NCBI GenBank assembly: GCA_963756605.1
Contig: CAVWOT010000032.1
Span: forward strand, 186,001 to 250,000
Origin: Bog-159 sp963756605
GTDB lineage: Bacteria > Acidobacteriota > Terriglobia > Bryobacterales > Bryobacteraceae
DNA length: 64,000 bases
Direction of reading: 5' to 3'
Part shown: positions 8,408 through 18,452 of the stretch, piece by piece
How positions within the stretch are numbered: the first letter of the stretch is position 1
How the letters are laid out: every line of letters begins with the position of its first letter
Made by a program: the position numbers and the translations under genes
Notes under the pieces: model-generated
Told to the model about the DNA's origin: nothing
The model's database searches: none
The model's input: only the letters and a program-made list of their open reading frames with translations

Positions 8408-9382
8408 TCAACGATTAAACGGATACTCGTTGATCCAGTGAAACCCGCGCGTGGTGAGCAGATACTGAGTATCAAATCGATGGAACTCCGCCACTATCGG
8501 ATGACCGTCCAGGTTGCCGTGCAGGACTAAGTGCTGGTTGTCAGGCTGTTGATAGGTGAAGTCGCCCTCTTGCTTCGATTGCCCGGACTTAAACTTCACC
8601 GTGTGCTTCGCTTCATCGTAAGTTGTCTGGCAGAAAATCCGGGTGCCCTCGGCATTCCTCAGATACAGCCATCGCGCCTGTTGAACGGCGAGTTGCCGCC
8701 AACGCGCGCCTTCCGGCACCGCCGCGGGTTGCGCGCCGTCGGCGGTGAACTTATCGGCGTTCCACACGCCGTATAGGGGGGCGTGCTTGAGGAAAGTGGC
8801 CGAATACTGTTTCAGGCTCCGGTATCCGCCCCAAATATTGTTATAGAGAACCGAGACGATTACCAGCGCCTGCAGAGTCACTGCGGCGATGCGCAGCCGG
8901 CGGCGCTCGAACGGGCGCAGCCACAGACCCTCGAGGCGCGCGGGCTTCTGCAGGATAAAGAAACGGAGCAGGGCCGCGGCGTCGGGGATCAGCAGAAAAA
9001 GCGACATCAGGATGAGGTGCACCGAGTATAACTTCACCGGAACGTCATAGCAGAAGTTCAACATGGCAATGTTGAGCATGACGCACGTGGCTACCAGCGC
9101 GCCGATGGCGGTAGTCCGGCGAAACAACAGAAGCACGCCAGCGGTGACTTCAGCCAATCCGGCGAACCTGGTGTAGGCGGTGGATGCCCCCATGAAAATC
9201 CAAAGAATACCCATGGGAGACCATTCCCCATAGTTCTCGGCGAGAGTGGTCATGTAGGGCGGCACAAACTGCAGCGGATACACCTTCGCGAAACCGTACG
9301 ACAGCATCGTAAAAGCGAGAGTGAAGCGCACCAACAGCCTAGCCAGCGTAAAGCGTCCGGTAGTTGGGCCGGCGCCGGTCAA
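8408..9382 (-). CDS. DoxX-like membrane protein, main part
   Basis: An integral membrane protein with a DoxX-type four-helix core: FTLAFTMLSYGFAKVYPLQF, a second helix with GVLLLF, then ATCVMLNIAMLNF and LILMSLFLLIPDAAALLRF. After one more helix (ALVIVSVLYNNI) comes a soluble C-terminal domain of about 120 residues ending in HWINEYPFNR. DoxX relatives act in membrane redox chemistry; the role here is unknown. The first dozen residues (TGAGPTTGRFTLA) look like a frame artefact: the natural N-terminus seems to be the protein at 9339-9770 in another frame, overlapping by 44 bases. Together they read as one protein of about 450 residues broken by a frameshift near 9345. Confidence 0.75.
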   Translation of the reverse strand: MTGAGPTTGRFTLARLLVRFTLAFTMLSYGFAKVYPLQFVPPYMTTLAENYGEWSPMGILWIFMGASTAYTRFAGLAEVTAGVLLLFRRTTAIGALVATCVMLNIAMLNFCYDVPVKLYSVHLILMSLFLLIPDAAALLRFFILQKPARLEGLWLRPFERRRLRIAAVTLQALVIVSVLYNNIWGGYRSLKQYSATFLKHAPLYGVWNADKFTADGAQPAAVPEGARWRQLAVQQARWLYLRNAEGTRIFCQTTYDEAKHTVKFKSGQSKQEGDFTYQQPDNQHLVLHGNLDGHPIVAEFHRFDTQYLLTTRGFHWINEYPFNR

Positions 9383-9770
9383 TCAGCGACCAGACCAGCG
9401 CCACACCGGCGGCGATGGTCGCGAAGCAGAACACCTGAACGTAATCGAGCGTGGTGTCGCCGCTGCCGGTCGGATGATATTTCGTCACGTCCCCGTGTAA
9501 GTGAAGTACATGAACGGCGACCCATGGGCAGAGCGCCCGCCAGGGGGCTTCCGCGAACTTAGTCAGGCCTAACGCATCATCTTCGTTCGCGGCGCCGAGG
9601 CCGAAGCTGGGAATCGCATCGAACAGGTTCGATCTTCCGGCATAGGGCCAACAATAGAAAACGAGATACACGAAGGCGAAGCGGAACAGAATCCGGACCG
9701 AAAGGCTCCAGCGTGCGGGCGTCGCCGCGGGCGCGGAAAGTGCTACCGGCTGGAGAACGGGGTCCGCCAT
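9339..9770 (-). CDS. N-terminal part of the DoxX-like protein (probable frameshift)
   Basis: 143 residues with one clear N-terminal helix (FAFVYLVFYCWPYAG) and one C-terminal helix (CFATIAAGVALVWSLIDRR). It ends abruptly in RRPNYRTLYAG and a stop. The motif NYRTLYA should continue into WLRLLVRFTLAF, which is found in the overlapping frame of the downstream gene. I read this as the front half of the same gene; two lost bases around 9340-9350 would restore the expected AWLR. A genuine overlapping gene pair is possible but less likely. Confidence 0.65.
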   Translation of the reverse strand: MADPVLQPVALSAPAATPARWSLSVRILFRFAFVYLVFYCWPYAGRSNLFDAIPSFGLGAANEDDALGLTKFAEAPWRALCPWVAVHVLHLHGDVTKYHPTGSGDTTLDYVQVFCFATIAAGVALVWSLIDRRRPNYRTLYAG

Positions 9771-9844
9771 AAGGCGCGCATGAGGCGCGAATGCCCCATA
9801 TTACTCCGGCGGCCGGACACTCGCAACAAAATATAATGCCGCAT

Positions 9845-10470
9845 GGGTGGAGCAGGATGCCACCGAGATCTGCAACGCGCAACTTTACGCCGCACGCCTT
9901 TGCTGGATCGCGCGGGCGTGGCTGCTGCCCAAATCTCGGCGGCGGGATCACTAGCCAACGAGAGACGACGGCGGTTTGGGAGCGCGCCGCGGGACCGCGG
10001 CAGGCATCACGCGCCGCAGCGGCCCTGGTGATCGACGCGTATTTCTCCGGCAGCAAGATCCGCTGGATACTCGAAAACGAGCCCCGCGCCCGCGAAAAGG
10101 CGCGCGATGGCGAGCTGCTGTTCGGCAGCGTGGACACCTGGCTGATCTGGAGGCTCACCATCGCGGCGGATGTCACACGAGCCTAGCGGGCCAGGCCTGT
10201 TTCCGCGCGGGGCTATACAAAAACACATACGACACCCGATGCTTCGCCTTGATGCACATAGGCGAACACTTTCCCGTGTCGCGTAATCGTTTGGGGACCG
10301 TGCGGCTTCCACCGGGGGGCAACCGTAATTCGCCATCGAAGGCGGTGTGTTCGTGGCGGGAACGGCCGTGCAGTGGCTGCGCGACCAGTTGGGACGATCC
10401 AGAGCGCTGCCGAATCGGAGCCGCTGGCCAACTCTGTGCCGGATACGGGGGTATCAGTTGGGGCAGGGGC
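9845..10470 (+). pseudogene. glpK: Decayed glycerol kinase gene
   Basis: Pieces of GlpK appear in order across different frames. Near 9847 is VEQDATEI (GlpK: GWVEHDAxEI). At 9915-9945 is RAGVAAAQISAAG. In another frame follow ITSQRETTAVWERAAG (GlpK: GIxNQRETTVVWER) and then LVIDAYFSGSKIRWILEN and GELLFGSVDTWLIWRLT (to 10164). Near 10342 are EGGVFVAGTAVQWLRDQLG and, shifted again, TIQSAAESEPLANSVPDTG. The N-terminal nucleotide-binding region, about 50 residues before LVID, and most of the C-terminal half are missing. Several frameshifts and deletions make it non-functional. No glycerol genes flank it. Confidence 0.88.
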
Positions 10471-10852
10471 GGTTAAGCAGCGCGGTCATGATGCGGTTCA
10501 CCACGTCTTCGCGCACATTCTCGTTCGGTGCATCAAATGGGCCAACCTGGATGTGCACGAGTTCATGCACGATGGTGCATTCCATGTCCAGCTTGAGGTC
10601 GCCACCCTTCAGATTGTAGTCCACCGGCGCCAGCACGCTGATGGTGCCAGTCTTGTCCTTAGGATCCCACTCGGCGTTGCCCAAGGTATTCTTCTCGATC
10701 ATGTTCTGCCTGACCAGTCTGATGGTCAGGCGCCAATCATCCATGCCCAGCCGCCTTTGCCAGGACTTCAGTTGCCTGTCGAGATGCGACTCCACCGGGG
10801 ACATCGGAAAGCAGCCCGCGACACAGATAAGAAGCGCGCCCAATACACGCAT
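10454..10852 (-). CDS. Small lipoprotein with HEXXH metallopeptidase-like motif
   Basis: 132 residues. The N-terminus MRVLGALLICVAGCF fits a lipoprotein signal with a cysteine after VAG. The mature part ends with a helix containing TIVHELVHIQ, a HEXXH zinc-binding motif, followed by PFDAPNENVREDVVNRIM, which could supply the third zinc ligand (E or N). This fits a small, possibly minimal, zinc-dependent protease or a structural relative; no named family is recognised. I chose ATG 10852 because the signal peptide begins there; the frame continues upstream to 11119 without sense. Its 3' end touches the glpK remnant. Confidence 0.65.
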   Translation of the reverse strand: MRVLGALLICVAGCFPMSPVESHLDRQLKSWQRRLGMDDWRLTIRLVRQNMIEKNTLGNAEWDPKDKTGTISVLAPVDYNLKGGDLKLDMECTIVHELVHIQVGPFDAPNENVREDVVNRIMTALLNRPCPN

Positions 10853-11202
10853 GCTAAGATTGTATATGAAATGAGCCCTTGAATGATAAGAAATCAGTAC
10901 CGTTTTGGTACCGTCTTTAGTTATGCTCGTGGGCCAGTTCCTGGCGGTAAACGAACCATTGGGTTCCGGCAGCTTCAGCAGGCCGCATATTTGGCCGTAT
11001 ATTTGGATGGTGATGTCGAGATCGGATAACGTGGGTCGCGCGTCCCACCGGCTCGAAAGTATAGCGAATATTGAAAGCCTGCGAAACTGTAAGCACCCAC
11101 CCACCCACACCAGCTCCACACGATTAAAGTTATTTTATCCGGCTATGCACCCGCAACAGTATCTGCTATGCTCACGTCAGTGGATAACGGAGGTCTAGTA
11201 CC
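10853..11202. other. Intergenic region between divergent genes
   Basis: 350 bases separate the HEXXH lipoprotein and the FecR-domain gene. I see no gene that I can support. A GTACC/GGTAC inverted repeat with loop GTTTT lies near 10900, and a good GGAGG ribosome site precedes the FecR gene. The promoters of both genes must lie here but no strong -35/-10 pair stands out. Confidence 0.4.
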
Positions 11203-13257
11203 ATGCTTTTCGGCAGAGCTACAAAAAGCCTGACAGTCCTAAAATCTCTTCTGCTTACCGCAACTTTCTCCAGTCCGTTCGTGTTGGCATGCCATGCCCA
11301 GGATGACCCACCTACGCGCGTCGCGGATCTGAACTACGTTACAGGAAATGTTTCGATCCAACCCGCAGGCGCGGGTGACTGGGCCCCCGCCGACGTGAAC
11401 CGGCCCTTTACTACCGGCGATAACTTGTGGGCCGATACGGACGGACAGGCCGAGCTGCATTTGAATAATGCCGTTCTGCGCGTGGGTCCGCAAACGAGTC
11501 TTGGCTTTCTCAATCTGGGCGACACGTTCGCGCAGATCCGTTTCTCGCAAGGCGAGTTTTTCATACACGTCCGCCATTTGGGCGATGACGACAGTTTCGA
11601 AGTGGATACTCCCAACGCCGCCATCACCATTTTGCGCGAGGGCGACTATCGGTTCAATGCCGACCCTAATGCCGGGACTACCTGGGTGATGGTGCGCCAC
11701 GGCGAAGCGGAAGTGACTGGAGGCGGCCAGGCTTTCACATTGCGCGCGGGCAATAGCGCGCAGCTTTCGGGCACCGATCAGCTCGCTTACGAGGTAGGAA
11801 CTGTGCCGCCGCCGGACGGATTCGAGGGATGGTGCGAAGAACGCGACGCCCGTGAGGCGCGCAGCCAGTCCGCCCGTTACCTGCCGCCCGGCGTGATCGG
11901 ATACGAGGAACTGGATAGCTATGGCAATTGGCGGGACACGCCTGGATATGGCGCGGTATGGTATCCCACGGTGGCTGCGGGATGGGCACCGTATCACGAT
12001 GGCCATTGGGCGTGGATCGACCCGTGGGGCTGGACTTGGGTAGACGATGCGCCCTGGGGCTTCGCGCCTTCTCACTACGGGCGCTGGGCCTACCTCAATG
12101 GAGGTTGGGGCTGGGTTCCTGGCCCGATGGCCATCGTCGCCGGCGGACCGGCGGTAACGGCAGTGGTCTATGCGCCGGCGCTAGTCGCGTTTTTCGGCGG
12201 CGGGGGGTTTGGCGTGTCACTTTCCATAGGCGGTCCGGCCGTGGGCTGGGTGCCGCTGGGGCCCGGCGAGGTCTACGCACCTTCTTATCAGATAAGTCAA
12301 AATTACTTCCGGAGTATAAATGTATCGAACACTGTAGTAGTCAGTACGGTGAACATTACTAACGTTTACAACACCGTATATGTGAATAAAACGGTTACCA
12401 ATGTCACTGTCAACCAGCACTTCGCGAATATGGCTGCGCCTAATGCAGTGACTGCCATGCCGCAAAATGCGTTTGCTAGCGGGCGGCCCGTGAAACAGGG
12501 AGGCATTTTTGTTCCAAAGGCGCAAGTGGCGCAGGTGCAAACCGCGCACTTCACGGTGGCGCCTCCTGTGGCGCCGGCCAGGCAGGCCCTCACTCCCTCG
12601 GCGGGCACGCGTCCTGCGGCGCAGCCTCCGGCGCGCGCGATGAATATGCAGGTGGTAGCTAAGAAGACTCCGCCGCCGCCGCCCGTTCCATTTGCGGCCC
12701 AGCAATCCGCGCTCCAGCAGAATCTCGGACGACCCGTGAACACGCAGGCAATTCGCCAGTCAGTGCGGCCCGCACCCGCGGCCGCCACCGTGCGGGTTGC
12801 ACCGCCGGCGCGGACGGTGACGCCTCAGGTCCATAGCGCCCCGCCGGCCCCGCCCGCGAGAGCGAACGCTCCCACACCCCGGCCTCCGGCTGCCGCGCCG
12901 CCGGCGCCACCCGCTCCGCCGAGCAATCTGCGGCCGGTGCAGCCGAGCGCTGTGCCGCGTCCGCCACAAGCTGCACCAACGCCAGCCGCTCCGCAGCAAA
13001 GGCCGCCTGCGCCACCGCCCCCGCAGAGCAATCCGCGTCCGGTGCAACCAAACGTTGTGCCGCGACCGCCGCAAGCCGCGCCCGAGCAAAGGCCGCCCGT
13101 GCAGCAACCGCCGCGTCCGCCGCAAGCCGCGCCCGAGCAAAGGCCGCCGGAGCGCCCCGCTCCGCCTGCCAATCCGCGGCCGGCGCAGCAGGAAAAGCCG
13201 CCGGCGAAGCCGACCCAAAAGCCGAAGAAGGAAACCGACAAGGGCAAGGAACAGTAG
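11203..13257 (+). CDS. FecR-domain secreted protein with aromatic and proline-rich repeats
   Basis: 684 residues. A signal peptide (about 1-32) is followed by a FecR beta-domain (about 40-200: VTGNVSIQPAG, TTGDNLWADTDGQAELHL, GEFFIHVRHL, VDTPNAAITILREGDYRF). Next is a Trp/Gly/Tyr-rich segment of DUF6600 type (about 225-310: YGAVWYPTVAAGWAPY, GHWAWIDPWGWTWVDDAPWGFAPSHYGRW in pieces), a glycine-rich hydrophobic stretch and an Asn/Thr/Val strand region. The last 200 residues are Pro/Ala/Gln-rich and tandemly repetitive (RPPQAAPEQRPP repeated), ending in a lysine-rich tail. Such proteins are found in the acidobacterial envelope; the tail could cross or bind peptidoglycan. GGAGG lies upstream of ATG. 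Confidence 0.8.
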   Translation: MLFGRATKSLTVLKSLLLTATFSSPFVLACHAQDDPPTRVADLNYVTGNVSIQPAGAGDWAPADVNRPFTTGDNLWADTDGQAELHLNNAVLRVGPQTSLGFLNLGDTFAQIRFSQGEFFIHVRHLGDDDSFEVDTPNAAITILREGDYRFNADPNAGTTWVMVRHGEAEVTGGGQAFTLRAGNSAQLSGTDQLAYEVGTVPPPDGFEGWCEERDAREARSQSARYLPPGVIGYEELDSYGNWRDTPGYGAVWYPTVAAGWAPYHDGHWAWIDPWGWTWVDDAPWGFAPSHYGRWAYLNGGWGWVPGPMAIVAGGPAVTAVVYAPALVAFFGGGGFGVSLSIGGPAVGWVPLGPGEVYAPSYQISQNYFRSINVSNTVVVSTVNITNVYNTVYVNKTVTNVTVNQHFANMAAPNAVTAMPQNAFASGRPVKQGGIFVPKAQVAQVQTAHFTVAPPVAPARQALTPSAGTRPAAQPPARAMNMQVVAKKTPPPPPVPFAAQQSALQQNLGRPVNTQAIRQSVRPAPAAATVRVAPPARTVTPQVHSAPPAPPARANAPTPRPPAAAPPAPPAPPSNLRPVQPSAVPRPPQAAPTPAAPQQRPPAPPPPQSNPRPVQPNVVPRPPQAAPEQRPPVQQPPRPPQAAPEQRPPERPAPPANPRPAQQEKPPAKPTQKPKKETDKGKEQ

Positions 13258-13280
13258 AACCGGCGTCCAGCGCGGGAGCG

Positions 13281-14732
<1,452 letters not shown>

Positions 14733-15058
14733 AGGTAATTCCTACATGATACCGTAGCCGCCGCACCCGCTGGGAACCCCTCTATGGCGGCACGACGGCG
14801 GACTGAGATTCGCGGCCGCACGCTAGAGCGCGCCAGCGGAACGTTATTACAGGTACAGTTGTAACGGTAATATCTTGTAACATGGTGTCATTTCCACCTG
14901 GACGACTCCATTCCGGAGCTTGATTTTACAAGAGTGCATGGTATTTCTCTTGTCTTTCGTTCCACGCGATGGCTAACATCGAGATAGCCTGAATCTACTG
15001 GAGCCGCGCGTGCGATGCGGCAGGGTTCAGAGAATCCCGGCTCTGGGAGGAGCTTCTA
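14733..15058. other. Intergenic region upstream of a secreted protein gene
   Basis: 326 bases with locally lower GC than the flanks. It holds a possible promoter for the rightward gene (TTGTCT near 14950 and TAACAT 18 bases on) and a small GGCTA/TAGCC inverted repeat near 14970-14990. A strong GGGAGGAG ribosome site sits seven bases before ATG 15059. I see no open frame of interest. Confidence 0.35.
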
Positions 15059-16159
15059 ATGAAACGATATGTTACAAGTTTGGGGATAGGCGCGATGGCG
15101 TTGGCTGTGTCGCTGACTGGTACGCCTGCACTGCAGGCAGACGGCCTGTCGATCGTGACGGTCGCCAGCGCCATACCGTCCAACGGTGACTTGAATCCTT
15201 ATGGCGTGGCCATGGCGCCCGTGTCCGTCGGCAACCTGATTAAAGGTCACATTCTGGTTAGTAACTTTAACAACAGTATGAACTGGCAAGGTACCGGCAC
15301 GACTATTGTGGATATCGGTCCCGATGGTGGTGTTAGTCTGTTTGCGTGGATTAACCCCGCGACTCTTCCCGGGCCCTGCCCCGGAGGCGTGGGACTCACG
15401 ACGGCCCTCGTAGCTCTGCGCTCGGGCTGGGTAATTGTGGGCAGTCTGCCGACCACTGACGGAACCTCGGCTACCGCGCAAGCCGGCTGTCTGATCGTAT
15501 TGAATAGCTCGGGTACGGTGGTGGAAACGATTTCCGGCAACCTGATAAACGGCCCTTGGGACATGACCGCGCTGGACATGAACTCGACGGCGGATTTGTT
15601 CATCACCAATGTGCTCAACGGCACGGTAGCCGGCATGGGCAACGTGGTGAATGAAGGCACGGTGGTGCGCATCAACTTAGGCTCGTTGACTACCAGCATG
15701 CCGTTTGTGGCTTCCAGAACTATCATCGGCTCCGGGTTCCCTGAAAGGACCGACCCGGCCGCGCTGGTGATTGGTCCGACGGGAGTCGGGCTCGCCGCGA
15801 ACGGTACCCTGTATGTCGCCGACAGCTTGAACAACCGCGTCGCCGCCATAACCAACGCTGTAAATCGCAGTACCACAGCCGGGCTAGGATCTACTGTGGC
15901 GCAGGGCCCCAGCTTGAACGATCCGCTCGGTCTGACGATCAATCCCGCCAATCAGCAGATTCTCACAACGAATGGCACCAACGGACTGCTGGTGGCCACC
16001 ACTACAAACGGCAATCAGGTCGCATCCGGGCTGCTGGATAACAGCGGAACGCCGCCCGGAAATGGAGCGCTATTCGGGTTGGCTACGGCGCCGGCCGGCA
16101 TCTACTATGTCGATGACGCTACCAATACCTTGAACCTGCTGACGAATATGCAGCCGTAG
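15059..16159 (+). CDS. Secreted beta-propeller-like protein
   Basis: 366 residues with a clear signal peptide (MKRYVTSLGIGAMALAVSLTGTPALQA). The mature part has repeated strand motifs that resemble NHL or SMP-30-like propeller blades: LNPYGVAMAP, GHILVSNFNNS, GPWDMTALDM, LFITNVLNGTV, GLAANGTLYVADSLNNRVAAI, DPLGLTINPANQQILTTNGTNG and LFGLATAPAGIYYVDDATNTL. Such proteins are usually periplasmic or exported ligand binders or lyases; no catalytic residues can be assigned. Low-complexity Thr/Asn/Gly composition suggests an extracellular location. Confidence 0.75.
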   Translation: MKRYVTSLGIGAMALAVSLTGTPALQADGLSIVTVASAIPSNGDLNPYGVAMAPVSVGNLIKGHILVSNFNNSMNWQGTGTTIVDIGPDGGVSLFAWINPATLPGPCPGGVGLTTALVALRSGWVIVGSLPTTDGTSATAQAGCLIVLNSSGTVVETISGNLINGPWDMTALDMNSTADLFITNVLNGTVAGMGNVVNEGTVVRINLGSLTTSMPFVASRTIIGSGFPERTDPAALVIGPTGVGLAANGTLYVADSLNNRVAAITNAVNRSTTAGLGSTVAQGPSLNDPLGLTINPANQQILTTNGTNGLLVATTTNGNQVASGLLDNSGTPPGNGALFGLATAPAGIYYVDDATNTLNLLTNMQP

Positions 16160-16210
16160 CGAGAGGCCGCTTTACCCGCGCGCGCAGCCGACACGCGTTA
16201 CATTCAAGCT

Positions 16211-17281
16211 GTGTCTCCTGCGCGCGTTTTAGCCTTCCAAATTCTCACGGACGTAGAGCGCGGAGGGTACGCCGCGGACCTGTTGGCCGCGCGCGCCGCG
16301 CCGCTCGATACGCGCGATGCCGGTCTGGCCTCGGAAATCGTCCTGGGCGTGCTTCGCTATCGCGCGCAGTTGGATTACCTGATCGAACATTACTCAGCTA
16401 AACCCGCCGCGCGGTTAGACGATCCCGTCCGGCAGGCGTTGCGCATGGCGATCTACCAGCTTCGCTATCTGGAACGTATTCCGGCACACGCAGCCGTCTC
16501 CGAAAGCGTGGAACTGATCAAGCGCGCGCGCAAGCGCTCGGCAGCCGGATTTGCGAACGCCGTCTTGCGTAAGGTCGATCGTCGACCGGTAACGTGGCCC
16601 AACCTCGCGATAGAACTTTCGCACCCGGCGTGGATGCTCGAACGATGGGAGCGGCACTATGGTCCCGAGACCGCGGCCGCCATCGCGCGCGCCGGTCTGC
16701 GCGTGCCGGAGACCTACCTGAATCCGGTGACCGCGCGCGTGCAGGATATCGGTGCGCAATCCATCGTGCCGCTGCTCGACCTGGCGCCCGGTCAGATGTT
16801 TCTGGACCTGTGTGCCGCGCCTGGCAACAAGACCGCGCAGGCCCTGGCGGCCGGTGTGCATGCGGTCGCCTGCGATATAAACCTGCGCCGCCTGGACCCG
16901 CTCAAGGCGCTGGAAATCGATCTGGTGGTTTTGGATGGCACCCAGCCGCTGCCTTTCCGCCGCCGCTTCGATCGCATCCTGATCGACGCGCCTTGCTCCG
17001 GTACCGGCACGCTGGCACACAATCCCGAAATCAAGTGGCGCCTGCAACCGGCGGATCTGCCTCGCATGCAGGCCCGCCAGGTGGCCCTGCTGGAGCAAGG
17101 GCGGCGCGCGCTCGAGCCCGGCGGCGTGCTGGTCTATGCGACTTGCTCGCTCGAACGCGAAGAGAACGAAGAGGTCGTCGCCCGGGTGCCCGCCGCGCAG
17201 GTACGGCAAACCATGCGCCGCATCCCCGGCTGCGAACCCGGCGACGGCTTCTTCGCCGCGGTGATTACGGCTGACAAGTAG
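16211..17281 (+). CDS. rsmB: 16S rRNA (cytosine-967 C5)-methyltransferase
   Basis: 356 residues. The N-terminal 130 residues form the NusB-like RNA-binding domain (ARVLAFQILTDVERGGYA, EIVLGVLRYRAQLDYLI). The C-terminal domain is a Rossmann methyltransferase: FLDLCAAPGNKTAQAL (SAM site), FDRILIDAPCSGTGTLAHNPEIKW (in pieces; Pro-Cys motif) and YATCSLEREENEEVV (catalytic Cys). It methylates C967 of 16S rRNA. It is about 70 residues shorter than E. coli RsmB, mainly between the SAM site and the PCSG motif. It starts at GTG. Its last 17 bases overlap the end of the convergent DUF58 gene. Confidence 0.93.
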   Translation: MSPARVLAFQILTDVERGGYAADLLAARAAPLDTRDAGLASEIVLGVLRYRAQLDYLIEHYSAKPAARLDDPVRQALRMAIYQLRYLERIPAHAAVSESVELIKRARKRSAAGFANAVLRKVDRRPVTWPNLAIELSHPAWMLERWERHYGPETAAAIARAGLRVPETYLNPVTARVQDIGAQSIVPLLDLAPGQMFLDLCAAPGNKTAQALAAGVHAVACDINLRRLDPLKALEIDLVVLDGTQPLPFRRRFDRILIDAPCSGTGTLAHNPEIKWRLQPADLPRMQARQVALLEQGRRALEPGGVLVYATCSLEREENEEVVARVPAAQVRQTMRRIPGCEPGDGFFAAVITADK

Positions 17282-18374
17282 GGGATGCCTCGGGCGGCGC
17301 GACGGCCAGCGCCTCCGGCCCAATCAGGCGCGCGCCGCCCCACGCCGGATCTGCGAACCTCTGCGGCGACGGGGTCAGCACGATCGGAAAACTGCTCTCA
17401 TCGGCGGGCGCATCCGGCGGTTTCCCCGGCCTGCTTTTCACTACCGCCAGGTATTTCAGAATCGTATAAATGTCGCCTTCCTCGGGCAGGCGGAAATCGA
17501 AATCCTGCGTGCGAAAAAAAATGCCGACGGATTTGCCTGCCAGCCGCCAGGCGAGGAAAGCGCAGCAATCCACTGCACGCTCGAACCATTCGGCGAAACC
17601 CTCGGGCGTCTCCAGGTCGAGAAATAACTCGACGGTCTGCTCCTGGTCGCGCGCGAACTCCCGCACCTGCAGCTCGCCGACGTGGGCGGTGGCTTTCCAG
17701 TCCACATGCCGCGCGCTCTCGAAGGCGTCATAAGGACGGATGCGGTAGAAATCGCGGCCCAGGCCGCGGTAATGCGTTTCGATCTCACCCGCCAGATCGG
17801 CCAGCAGTTCCTCGAATCCGGCCTGCGCATCGATTGACGGATACACCACCACTTCGCGGCGCAGCACCACGCGCGCGGTTTTCTCCAGAAATCCAAACGG
17901 AAAGCGCGTATGGAAAGCGAAGTGGTTTTGCCGGTATTCGCCGCGGCGGGCGAAGCAGATCTGCACGGTCTCTTCGAGCGTGGCGCCGCCCGGGATCACG
18001 GGGAAGTATACGGGCGCTTGCAGCACCGGCGGGGCTTCCTGTTCCACACCTACCACGTGAATGGAAAACGACGGCATCCAGAACTTCACATTGCGGACAT
18101 AGAGTTTCGCCGGAATGGTGCGGCCCGCCGAGACGTGTTCGGGAACCAGAAAATCCAATTCCAGGCCGGCCAGGCACAAGCGGCTGACCAGCCCCGATAC
18201 CATCAGCGTGGATAGCATGGTGGCCAGGATCAGGAAGAGCAGATTGTTGGCCGAAGCCACAGCGGCTAAGCCCACCAGCACGACGGCCAGCGTGAAGAGC
18301 ACGCCGCCGCGCGTGACTCTGTAGCGGATGCGCCGCAGCAGCAAATGCCGGAAATGGAACCAACCTGTACTCAC
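17265..18374 (-). CDS. DUF58-domain membrane protein
   Basis: 369 residues. Two adjacent N-terminal helices (GGVLFTLAVVLVGLAAVAS and NNLLFLILATMLSTLMVSGLV, in pieces) anchor the protein. A beta-rich extracytoplasmic or cytosolic segment follows, then the DUF58 core: GLGRDFYRIRPYDAFESARHVDWKATA (in pieces), VREFARDQEQTVELFLDLET and a von-Willebrand-A-like remainder. DUF58 proteins usually sit beside a MoxR ATPase and a transglutaminase-like gene; neither is adjacent here. The likely role is in a chaperone-like or envelope complex. Confidence 0.88.
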   Translation of the reverse strand: MSTGWFHFRHLLLRRIRYRVTRGGVLFTLAVVLVGLAAVASANNLLFLILATMLSTLMVSGLVSRLCLAGLELDFLVPEHVSAGRTIPAKLYVRNVKFWMPSFSIHVVGVEQEAPPVLQAPVYFPVIPGGATLEETVQICFARRGEYRQNHFAFHTRFPFGFLEKTARVVLRREVVVYPSIDAQAGFEELLADLAGEIETHYRGLGRDFYRIRPYDAFESARHVDWKATAHVGELQVREFARDQEQTVELFLDLETPEGFAEWFERAVDCCAFLAWRLAGKSVGIFFRTQDFDFRLPEEGDIYTILKYLAVVKSRPGKPPDAPADESSFPIVLTPSPQRFADPAWGGARLIGPEALAVAPPEASPTCQP

Positions 18375-18452
18375 CAGCTAGCCCGCAGAGGCGCGCGGGC
18401 GCCTCAAGCCTTTCCCAAACCCTCACCTCTGTTGTGTCACAATCGAGAGTTC

